From positions 18,846,001 to 18,910,000 of the forward strand of contig OU612065.1 of assembly GCA_914767715.1 (NCBI GenBank): a DNA stretch of 64,000 bases. The letters are read 5' to 3'. The stretch is from Membranipora membranacea. Its lineage: Eukaryota; Bryozoa; Gymnolaemata; Cheilostomatida; Membraniporidae. Under the pieces are notes generated by a model. That model was given only the letters and a program-made list of their open reading frames with translations, was not told where the DNA came from and ran no database searches. Position numbers and translations under genes: made by a program. Shown here in pieces: positions 1-11,500 of the stretch. Numbering within the stretch: the stretch's first letter is position 1; every line of letters starts with the position of its first letter.

Positions 1-355
1 GCATAGCAAAAACGTGCTGAAAAGAGGGTTATCTTGATAACCGTTTATAATAGGATAAAAACTATTTTTGATTCAGAATCTGCAGCATTGAAAACTCATA
101 TGGTAATAGTTTGGAAAATAATTTTAGTATTTGGATAGTCAATTATAGCATTTTCTGCCTATTTTGAGGACAATTTGGCAGAATTTTTCATGAGTTTCGT
201 CACTATAATTAAGATTTATCACCATTCAAACCTCCAATGATTTGGAAACCATGTCTCACAGGGTTTTCAATGGTAAAGACTCTGAATCAAAACTCATTTT
301 TATCCTAACATCAGCAGTTTTCAAGATAACCCTCTTTCAGCAGGTTTTTCCTATG
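1..355. mobile_element. MITE-like element with long terminal inverted repeats, cut by the left edge
   Basis: Bases 1 to about 100 reappear in reverse complement at about 255-355. Shared blocks include GAGGGTTATCTTGA, TAGGATAAAAA and TTTTGATTCAGA, in the same order and spacing. No ORF lies between the arms. The right arm ends in CCTATGCGGCG while the left begins GCATAG, so a few bases of the left end are probably outside the window. Arms of about 100 bp with a middle of about 150 bp fit a non-autonomous DNA transposon. The superfamily cannot be assigned because the left target-site duplication is not visible. Confidence 0.72.
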
Positions 356-379
356 CGGCGTGGGTTAAAAGTACCAAAC

Positions 380-515
380 TGTCTATACAAGCAAACTGGA
401 TCAAACTTGGTGTGATGCAGACTGTAGATGGATTCAAACCCAGGGCCTTCAACACCTGCCTCTTATATGGAGCCGGCACTCTGAGCCAACTGCCGCTATT
501 GGTGGCCAGTTATCT
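380..515 (-). mobile_element. tRNA-derived SINE-like sequence
   Basis: On the minus strand, GGCAGTTGGCTCAG (from 494 down) resembles a tRNA A box and D arm, and GGGTTTGAATCC (441-430) matches a B box about 45 bases further on. The spacing suits a tRNA or tRNA-derived SINE head. It sits next to a MITE and just beyond a coding exon of the zinc-finger gene. No good anticodon stem or acceptor pairing was found, so a functional tRNA is unlikely. Confidence 0.45.
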
Positions 516-541
516 CCCATCAAAGACTTAAAGCAGCTTAC

Positions 542-2520
542 CTTGAGACTGCTAACAGATTTGAACGTTTTCTCACAGACTCCACACTTAGGGATGCTTA
601 GAGGCTGATATTTATCTGTGTCATCCAAAGCATGTGTTCCTGTAAAATTAAGTCTTATAACTGAAGGACAATAGCAAGAACATATACAATGTACTCATAG
701 ATATAGGAATAATCCCCCCCTTTTTATATCTATGGTTTTACTAGCCTCGAAAACTGAAAAAAACTAAGTGGGGTAATTGTGGAGTTGTTGCCTCTTTTGA
801 TTAATATATTCATAAAGCGTTTCCACTGCAAAAAAAATTGTACATACGCTGTCCCTAAAAGAGGGGAAGAGTAGGCACTAATCGCACAAAAAATTGGCAT
901 TTAGGATAAAAACAAGTTGACACATACCTAAATGATAGGTGAGGTCCTGTTTATTAGTGAACTTTTCTCCACACTCCTTATAGGTACAGACATACTCCTG
1001 TGCTATGAGGTGATGTGACTTTACATGTATGGGTACGTACTTCTCCTCCATAAATATCTGCAAAAAACGTAAAAAATAGGCCTTTATTAAGTGGCCAATA
1101 ACTATTTGGTCATCGGGCATCTCAGTATGTTCCATAATTAATATTTCCTGATATTCTTAGGGTATGAGGCTTGTGAAAACATATAAGATCTCACTTGGAA
1201 CTCCTGGCTGTAGCTACGTTTTGGAAATATTGTGTATATGTCCCATGGACTAAATACAATACAAACCATAAAAATATGTTCAGCCAATACAATGACCCGT
1301 TTGAGAGGGCAAGGCCAAGAACCAGATTCCCGGTGTTGAAACATAGACTATAATTTACCTTAGGGCAGTAAGGACACTTTCGTTTCATCACGTCATCGCT
1401 TGGTTTCTCCCCTGGCTCTATGATAGTGTGATGATCCACTTCTTCATCCTCAGCATCGCTATCAAATATACTGACAGCGTGCTGTCTTCTCAGGGGTGTA
1501 GAAGGGGTTCGCGGAGTCCTCGGCGGTGCCTGCAATGTAAATATTGAAACATCCAATTGTAATTAGAATAAGGACATATAGGCATCCTTTCCATTAAAAG
1601 AATAGCGTATCTTGTGTGTTTTTTTCCATCAATCTACCATTCTGTACTGAGGACATTACAAGATGGGATTACTCAAATACATAATCAGGAAAATACATGG
1701 GAGTTTCATGTGAAACTCAGAGTCAAGAGTACACTTCTAAATATTTGGCCAATCTGACATGACATACATCAATGTGTGTCAAGCCAGACACTGTTTATCT
1801 TGTTTGCAGCAGTTGTTCAAGTTGCCTACATACGGAGTTACCTCCCTTGGGAGAAAAGCTCTTAGCTCAGACTTACCTGCTTAATCGGAGGTTCATTATC
1901 TACACTGCCAGCGAATGACTGAGATGAGGATCTCTTCAGCTGTTTGTTAGGGGTGGGTACATCTATCACCTTACCGCTGTGAAGCTTCATATGAGATTCA
2001 AGCAACTCCTATCAAATATAGACATTACCTATTTAGTATACAATATATGGAATTTCCAACAGGTTACCAGATTGGACGTTTCATTTGAAAGGACTAGTGG
2101 CTGCGATATTACCAAAGATGAAGGTTTACAAAATCACATTACAGATTATAAAATCCACTGAGTCATTTATCAATATAGGGTTTGTCTAATTTGCTTCATT
2201 CGGATTTACCTTCCCTCTAATTAACTTTGTAGACGATATGAATGTACGAATTAGCTGAAACTTGATCTCTGGCTGACTTAACCTAAGACTATAAACTAAC
2301 TGAAGAAGAAACATGTTGAGATGTAATTGAGCATTGTTATAATTGAATGTTTTAACGTCTAGTAATCGTGTTTTACCTGACTGGAGCAGATAGCTCTACA
2401 GAGATGACACACAAATCTGATATCAGCAGCTCTATTAGGAACCCTCAGATCCATAGGCTCATCTTCTGACTGCTCAGAGGGTAGTGATGGTTTAGCAGAT
2501 CGAACAACCGAAACTCTCCT
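542..2520 (-). CDS. Exons 21-25 of the Schnurri/HIVEP gene: C-terminal zinc-finger cluster
   Basis: The exons are 2520-2377, 2008-1877, 1529-1359, 1057-928 and 639-542. One C2H2 finger spans exons 21-22 (CHLC, then HMKLH). A second spans exons 23-24 (CPYC, then HVKSH). A third spans exons 24-25 with a longer C-x4-C knuckle (CTYKEC, then HLGTH). A fourth begins [15 protein letters not shown] at 591-542 and is cut by the end of the exon, its histidines lying outside the window. Exon 21 also carries EPMDLRV, similar to a CtBP-binding PxDLS motif. Drosophila Schnurri has extra C-terminal fingers that contact Mad/Medea complexes. Equivalence is an inference. Confidence 0.85.
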
Positions 2521-5500
2521 CTGTAAAATCGAGTTGAAATAATTATTTCACCATGATTCCCATCCTTGTAGAAATATAATTTGGAGGAACCTTACTTGAA
2601 CAACTTATCCTCAAAGGAATTCAACTTTAGTTTTATGTAAAGAAATTTCAGTCGGTTTGAATGATTAAATCTATATTGGAGGCATAGAAGTATTAAGTGG
2701 ACATGAGCATACATATTTCAAATCTGGCACAATTTTAAACTCACCACATCCCCACATGCCTTAGGAGCAGACTTGTCAAAGCTCAGCGGTGTTCCCACTT
2801 TGCCTAGTGGAGTTCCATGCTTGAAATTCAATCCTTGAGGGGTGGGTGTTCCGTGTACCGGTGTCTTAGACAAATCCAGTAAGCTCCTAGCTATATCATC
2901 CTCTATTTCTTTAGATGACATTGGTTCAGAATTAACATCCAGCTGTTTGGCTTTAGAGGTGGAGATGGTCAGATTTAGATCTAAAACAGACAATTGCTCA
3001 TTTTATAGGCTAAGTTTGAATTTTGCCGGTGCCAATTACCCTAATTTTATTGATAGCTTAGAACAAACAGTAGTGCGAGTTCTAAAAAATATACTCTATT
3101 TGCTAACACAGGCCAAATGCACAGTGCACAATGAAAAATGAGCGATGGATTGACACTGTTATTAGTGGACTCACGATTTTTCTTCCTCTTTTTTGGTGGT
3201 GGTGCTGTAACTTCTACTACAGGTCTCGGTATCGGAGCTGGTTCCTCGGGTAGAATCTCAGCGAGCGAAGAAGCGTCAAAGCTGTTAGCTATATGATGAG
3301 CGGGCATACTCTGAGCACGACGTAATGATAGAGAGGCACCAGCTAGAGTCGGAGATTCCTCCCCATCAGATCTGTTATTTTTAAAAGAGGGATACTGTTA
3401 GAAGGCAATTTGAGGATTTTGTTTGCATCAAACATATTGACGACGGGACCGAGGCTTGCTGAACCTTTCCTACACCTTCCTGAACCTTTCCTACAGTCTG
3501 GCTACACTTTGATCCATAAGGAACACATGGTAGATGACCGCCTGCACTACAATGTTCGTGCAACCCAACATTGCCACTGAACCATGGCGTGTTTCCGGTG
3601 AAACACGCCATACATTTACTGCAATATTCATAACTATAAACAACATATCGTATTCTGATCAAACATTACAGCCATGGGTGAAGCTACCAATATCCACACA
3701 AATCCATTTAGTAAAAGTACCTAACATGTTTTCGCCTCTTATTAGTAAAATTAGACTGAGGTCGTCACACCAAATTCCTTGTGATAGAACTCATGCTAAG
3801 TGAATAATTTCACTTTCTATTGATCAGAGATAAACGCAATAATAATTCACATCAGTGTGGCCGATATCCCTGAGCGACTTACTTTGAGGGATCCATGCTG
3901 TCGTTCTTTTCATCGATATGCAGAGTTGAGTCATCATTAGAGCTCTCACCCTCATCATCATCATCATCACTACAATCATCATCCTCAGAACCACTCGAGC
4001 CATCTGAGTCATCATCATCGTCATCATCACCGGCTCCAACACCGGATCCCTGTGATAATATCAAGTTTATCATATATATAATATTACATTATCATGATTA
4101 GCTGTCCAAGAACTGGTGGATGGATTATGGAGACACAAAATGAGCTTCTTGGATCCAAACACCAAGGGCTGAGAGGTGACAACTCTGAAGGAGAGACTCA
4201 TTGACCAATCAAGACTATCTTATATTATACATTATCTTATATTGGATTATTGCATCACATATTATATACAAAAGACCCTATATAAATTCTCTTGTATTGT
4301 ATACTATATTATATATTATATCAAGTTCAACTATATACAGCTCATTATATCAAGTTCACATGGGTGCTCTCTTGCCCTCCATTCTAATTGCCATAATGAA
4401 GGTATTTTCATTTCAAAAGAAATTAACAAAGTGATTTGTTTGTTGTTGTTTTTTACCAAATGAAAACACAGATTCAATGTTATTAAATGCAGTACCTTGA
4501 TTTTACTGATCCTTGACAATTTCTGTTGGCTGGCCAGTATCTCTTGATCGATTTGACTCTCGTCCACTGAAGATGGCACCGGCACAATATTCAGCTCCAG
4601 GCATCTTCTGTAATGAGCTTTGGACCTCATGTGTTTGGTGAGATTCCCTGTAAAAGTCAAACGGTCATTAACTTCATCAGTGAAACCTTGTAGCTAAGCC
4701 CCCAATCAAATCAGCTACCATTTGTCTGACCTCAACAGGCTAAAGATTTTGTCGAAACTATATTCAAGATTATCAAAATAAGTCCTGAACCAACTGATGA
4801 ATTTAGTTACAAAACCAACCTTTAGTTTTGAATGAGAAGTTGCAGTGTTTACAGCTGTATGGTCTTAGATCTGTATGTGTCCGTATGTGTTTCTTCAGCA
4901 TACTGGGTTTACGGCAGCGGATTCCGCACTGCTGACAGACATACTTCCCTTTTCCTCGGCCTCGTATGTACACATAATCCTCATCAGACTTAAATCCTCC
5001 AGCGATCAGCTAAACACAACAAAATAGACGTAATTTGATTAAAAACCACAGCCTAGTAAGTGTCTTTGGATTGAAGAAAACAGTACTGGATAGTAGCGAA
5101 GCAAATAACGTTAATTCCGCCAAATAACTTCAATTCAAACTTCACGTAATTACATTAATCACAGATGGGTATGCAAATCAGGTTTTATGACTTGAGGGCT
5201 CTTCGCCATAAATAACGGGTGTAGTGGCAAAGAATCAATTATGTACCTTATTGCTCAGATTCTCGACAATACAATACCTTGCTGCCCATAATACGGTGAT
5301 GTGTTGGGAAGCTTGCAGGTTTAATGGTCCTGATATTTATTGGGGCTGATTTAGTAATCTTACCTTTGATTGTCCCTCAGCACCAGCATTAGGTGTAGAC
5401 TGAGATCGCTGTAGCATCTTTTTATGTGTAGAGATTGGCGGTTTGACGTCCCTGGTTATCACGGAAGGTCTGTTGGCATTAGGGAGAGGCCCCTTGTTGC

Positions 5501-8500
5501 TATTGTCATGTTTGACAATAGATGGCATGGCAGGAACAGAACTTGGCAGTCCAGATATTGATTGGGACCGAGATTGCTGTTTTAAAGGTACATTCTTACC
5601 CTCTCTGAGTTTGTGATAGTCCTGTGCAGGTGGCCCATCTTGACTTGGCATTGTTTGCATGACACGCAGCTTATTTTTATACTGCCAGTAACTTGAGTGG
5701 GTTAATATACCTCTTGTATCCATATTACTGATCTTTGTTGTCAGACTTGATCGAAGTCCATGTTTTCTTGTTTTATAACAGTTCATGGGTATCTTCCCAT
5801 CCATCTGTACCCTCCCAGCAGCAGCCGGCAGTGTCAGTGCTTTCCATTGGTTGTAAACAGAACCTAACCGCAAAGACTCCTTGTGACAAGGACGGCGAAC
5901 ATGCAATGTACAGTAAGATGGCCGACATTCTACACTCAACGACTCCCTATTCATCTTCTGAATATCAGTTCTACTGAAAGGATGGTGAACCGGGGGTCTC
6001 ACTGGCTTCTTTGACAGATAAAGTTGATATGTCACCGGATGAATGCTGGTAAGCGTCATGGAGCTGGTGGATTGGTTGAAAGAACTTATAGGTATCGGTA
6101 TGGTCTTATAGGCAGCAGCGGTTACGGGGAAATTACCAACTCTGGTATCTACGCTCGATTGTAGTCCTGGTGCCGCCACATTGATTGCTATCCGGTTGAC
6201 AGGCATGAGTAATGAAGAAGTTTGTGTCACAGTGGCAGATTTAGATGTCTGTTGGGATTTTTCTTCGGGGTTGAGTACAATAGACACAGGATCGTCAAAG
6301 CTAACTGATGATTGTGATTTTGTCTGGCTGAAACGCCTGCGTTTGAGTTTGACAGAAGAGTTTTCAGTTAACAGCTGTGTTGGATATGTGGTGAGAGACT
6401 TATTGAAACTGACTCTGGGGCTGGCACAACCTTCCAGAACATCTTTTGAGTGACTGCGAGTCTAAAAAATTTAAATAAAATATTCCGAGTGAAATCAACA
6501 TGGCAGCATTTGCTTTTAAATCAACATCAGCTTACAAAACAACAACAGAATAAGAAGGCGTACTCTACATCAATGGAGTCATACCCTTTCCTCATGAGGT
6601 TGGTTTTATACTATATGGTAGGTTAGGTTGGTTATGGGAGTAACCTTCTCTTATGGGGAGAACTTATGCCACCATCAAAAATTTAACAAATTTTCCTTTA
6701 CATAACTTTATCGTACGTCTGGACTGTCTATAAGAATGTCAGATGGATAGATAAGTATCATACCTTTTCCAGGGATGGACGATGTGAATGGTATTTCAGA
6801 GATGATGGACCAGGCATACTCTCCTTGTAGGAATCAGGTGTGGATGGATGAAGTTCAAATTTCTTCTTCTTCAAAGAGGATTTATCAAATGAGGAGCTTT
6901 TAACAAGCGGAGACATGGGTAATCCCGGTGACTGTAAAGATAGAGCCAGAGGATTCAAAGGATATCAACCAGAGACAGACATAAGTCCATAGCATCCATT
7001 GGTTTAAAACACAGTACTTCATGGCTAACATTCGGATTATACTGAAGGGTAGCTGAGCCACCATTAAGTGCCCTACAGTATGAAACACTCCCATGCTGAA
7101 CAAAGATATTTTATGCCCAAAAGGTTCGACAATTCTCATATCCCTTCAAACCAGGAATCTTAGTATAGAGTCACTGACCTTGCTGTTGGGAAGTGAAGAT
7201 CTTAAGAACGCAAGCGGTGACATGGCAGCTCTGATAGGTGGTGATGGCATAGCTAGAGTCAGCATACTTGATCCGCTGGCTACAGGACTGTTGATCACTA
7301 GAGGACTTAGAATGATCGGATTTGGACTCAACACTACAAAATAAAAACATGGTAAATCACTATGGATTGCGCTCACTTTACCAGTTACGGTAATTATCAA
7401 TACTAGTTTTTTAATCATAAAAATACATTGTTTGAGGTGTGCTTTAGTTTTATCCACGGAGAATAGGCTTGGATGGAAAACCAAATATAACTATGATAAT
7501 ATCGATTACTTTTTCATGGAAAATAACAGCCAACTGCGCTTTATGAGTGAGTCATCAAAGAAAATTCTTACTTGCTCCGGCAGGGGAAGCTGGAAGCCTG
7601 GTGGCCATTGTTGGAAACCCTCTGATTGGTAGAGATGACTGTCCACCTGCTACAGATATACCAGTGATGGGCTGATGAATAGGCCGAGGTATATAACCAG
7701 CAGGTAGGTTGGCAGCTAGGCCAGCAGGTAGGACACCAGGTAGTCTTGGCATTTGGTAAAAACCACCCGGTAGAATATTTGTCATTGCAGGAGTAGATTG
7801 TTGTGGTATGTTAACAGTACTTGGTATCAAGTTCGGAACTGGTGTTCTTTTGGCACTTAATGAAACACGTGAAGGCTGTATACTTGTAGTCATGACAGCC
7901 AGATTGTTTGTTGTTACATTTTGATGCTTGCCAGTCAGGCTGACAGGTATTGATGTCACAGGTATGGAGAGGCTTACAGAGGCACTTGCTGTCATTTTTG
8001 TGGCTGTCATAATTGAGGCTGTCAAATTCGAAACTGTCATATTTGAGGCTGAACTAATGACTGTTCTAGTCTGACCGGAGATCGATCGGGGTGATACCTG
8101 CAGTTGGTTTTGAGGAGAGGCTTTGGCAACATATTGAACTTCAAATACACGTTCTAAATTGGAGCTAGGTACTGCAATAGAGGCTTGGTGACTGCTAGTT
8201 GTTGGTGCATTGACTGAAATTCTAGGTGACACTGCTTGACTAGCAGGTGCTCTGACAGCTTGACTAGCAGGTGTTGCAACAGGTGCTCCCACAGATTGTA
8301 TTATGGTGGGAGGATCAGCTTGTTGAGTCTGTGCAGTTGGTTCTTTTGACACAGGCGCCAGACTGGTTTCTATAGTTAATGGTGATGTTCTCAGTTTTGG
8401 AGAGTGGATTGTTTGAGGCATATTGGTTGATTGTTTTGTTGATTCAGATGTCCTATCTTCAACAGTAGTAGGGGTATCTGAAATTTCGACAACATCTATG

Positions 8501-11500
8501 GTTGAACTTTCAAATAGATCGTCAGGTGGCTTATCGGGAGGGTTTTCTATGAGTGTGCCAAAAGATTTCCCGGGATGTAGTAAGTGTTGTTGAGGTACTG
8601 CATCTTCAGGCCTGAAATGTTTTGTTGGCTTCAAAGCAGATGTGTCCACCTTGGAGTTTGTATGAGTATCATCATCAGCGTCTTCCGTGACCACAGTTGG
8701 TATAACATTAGGAATGTAGTATTGAATTGTAGATGTTGGAGGGTATGACACTGCATTATCTGAACTAACACTGCAGCCAGCAACTGTATTATCAACACTT
8801 GGATCTTGAGGAAGCACCTTGGCGGTAGTGTCATCTTTACTCTGACTTTTGACAGGAGAGGTTTGTGGTTTGTTGCTTGCTGTCACTGCATCACAAGTGC
8901 TCTCACTCTGTGTAAGAGGTACACTCGCTGAAGGATTGGGAGACGGAGATTGCGGTTTGACAGGAGTGACGTTTGGTGAATGCTGAATGTCATCGTCTGA
9001 TGCTATAGATACAGAACTTTGGAAACTGCTAGATTTACTAGCCTCTGTCCCAAGGCTTCCATGACTCATGTGTTTAAGTACATGATTCTTAAGCTGCTGT
9101 TTTGTGGACACGCCATCTAGGAAAAGAGGAAATTGTTGGCAGCGATAAAATGGTCTTCCATATTGCCTAGCCTGCTGATGAGTTCAATTAAGTTTTTCAA
9201 GGTCACACTAGATATGTTCGTTAGAATGAAGAAATGTATGATTATGACAACATAATACCATGCAGAAGAAGGTCAATATTATCCACATTTCTAAGACATT
9301 GTCCAAACATTCAACTCACCAGATGACTGGTGCACAAGCTGAGCTCTCTGAGTTCTCTCCCCTGTCGGTAAATCTGATTTAGATCTGTGATACTGTCTCA
9401 GATTCGTCTCAGGCCTAGAAGAGATATCCTCTGAACTTGCTTTCTTCAGTAGCTTAGATCTCGGCTTTTCATCTACAAAACAATCCATTGTTCAGCATTT
9501 AAACTATGTGTCTACATGTTTTGGCATACATTTGGGCACTACAGTTTTGCAATTTGACCAATATTATTATGAAATTGTCTGGTTATTACAAATAAATGGC
9601 TTTTTCACAATTAACGGATAAAGAGGAATAAGACAAAGGAAGGAACTTTTTTGTCATGCTCTTTATCAATTTAATTTTCAGCAAGTTTAAATATTCAACT
9701 ATTAAATATGATGTGAAGTCAACTGAGGTATTACAACAAGGAGTTTGTCCAAACCTCCAAAATTACAACATGGAACAACTTGGAGTTGCATTCCCATGAC
9801 CATTCGGCATATTGGGAGGACAACTCTTTACTGATTAGTAAATAATTTACCTAGAACTGATAGCTCATCAAATGAGTGGACTAGAGATTTGGATGGCAGT
9901 ATGAGAGTTTGCTTGGCTGGAGATGTATGACCTACAACTAAAATAAAAAAATGAATTCATTGCAAAATCCTGCGGGACATCAGATTACTTTCATCCAACA
10001 GGAAGCACGTGTCCATTCAGATGTGATGCTGCTCTTTCAACTCATTTTGTGATATGAATACTGAGATTATCTTGTTCACTGCGCACAACCTTTCTAGTAA
10101 AATGAGGATGAGAAAATGTAAAACAGGCATGAGGAAAGACTATAACATGAGTCTAACAAGGTATCCACATCCATGTCAACAAAAACAGATGAAACAGAAA
10201 CCATTTAACACATGGATAAGAAAAGCTAACCTTGTTGGTCGTCGGGGAAGCAGTAGAGCTTTGTATGAAGCTCCAGAATATGCTCCTTGGAGAAGACCGT
10301 CTTACATTTCTGGCATATAAATCCAAGCGTGGCTTTTTTCTGATCCGATTTATCAAATGAGGTAAATGAATGTGAGTAGAAGTGTGCAAGTTTGGGTTGA
10401 GGCACGCCGGCGTGGAAACTAGGGATGGCCATCTTTAGCTTCACCTCCATATAATGTTGGTGTAACAAAAGCTGTAAAAACAACAAAAATAACAGGAAAA
10501 CATTAATCTTAATGCAAAAAATTCATGCAAATGGAAATGGATGAGTCATTGAAGCCGACCCAATATCAGCTCACATCTCAGTTGGCTTTTCAAGCAAAAA
10601 GCCGAAGCGACTATATCCAAAATTGAAGACTTGCCTAAATGCCAGCTAATGGTAAAAGGTACTACAGCCAAAAATGTCAAAATATAATGCATCCTGCCAT
10701 GTATTTACTTAGTGATTCAAGGCCTTGCTCTAATGTCATTTGATGCCTTATCTGAAGCAGAACAAAACTGACGGGTTTGCCCCCTATCCCAATCAGTGAA
10801 TGGAAAAGCGATAAAATAATGGATTGTTAGGGAAAACCCAGCATGACAGTTAGAAGCTTATCAGTAGATACTAAGCTGTGTCGCAATGCAATGTTGACAA
10901 GGAACAAACTGAAATCTCCAATTACATGTTATGAATGTAGCAACCGAAGATTAATCTTCTCAAAATAATCCAACCCACAACTCAATTTATGAAACTGCAT
11001 CTAATCAACCAGTCTTCGAACAGCCCTCCAGCTAGTTTTTGCCACCAACCTTGATATTGTCATCGATACAAGAGCTTTGGATAATCTGCCTTATATGTTT
11101 CAGTAGCTCCTCTCCATCTAGGTGTTCAGGGTTGACCACTGCAGTAGAGGGGTTCAAAATGTTCACACCTCCACTAACAACTGGCCCATTTCTACAAAAA
11201 AAAAAGAGAATTGTTCCATGACAAAATCCACCAGGCAAAACAGTTACTAGAAAAACGAAAATGTTGACAGAGAATGGGGAGGTCACCATTATTTGTCAAG
11301 AAAGTGGTCTCATGATTGACCCGTAGTTTTCACTGCATAGTTTTCAACTGTTCATGTCCACCAAACTCCTATCATGCGACTTGAACCTAAAATTCCCATC
11401 ACAATCACTGTCCAAATCTGCTATTAATACCAGATAAGTGCATTGTGGGATACTCATCAACAATTATGCCGTATCAGATTCAAGGATGAAAGAAAATACC

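Noticed and set aside
430-499. Functional tRNA gene on the minus strand
   Set aside because: A- and B-box-like blocks exist but stems do not pair convincingly. A SINE-like remnant is more likely.
3895-4101. Plus-strand Ser-rich open frame
   Set aside because: It is the antisense shadow of the GAT-repeat acidic exon on the minus strand.
5735-6453. Plus-strand open frames of 80-90 codons
   Set aside because: They lie inside exon 15 of the Schnurri/HIVEP gene on the opposite strand and have no domain of their own.
10054-10486. Several overlapping frames on both strands
   Set aside because: Only one minus-strand frame carries the CCHC finger and joins the neighbouring exons in phase. The others are shadows.
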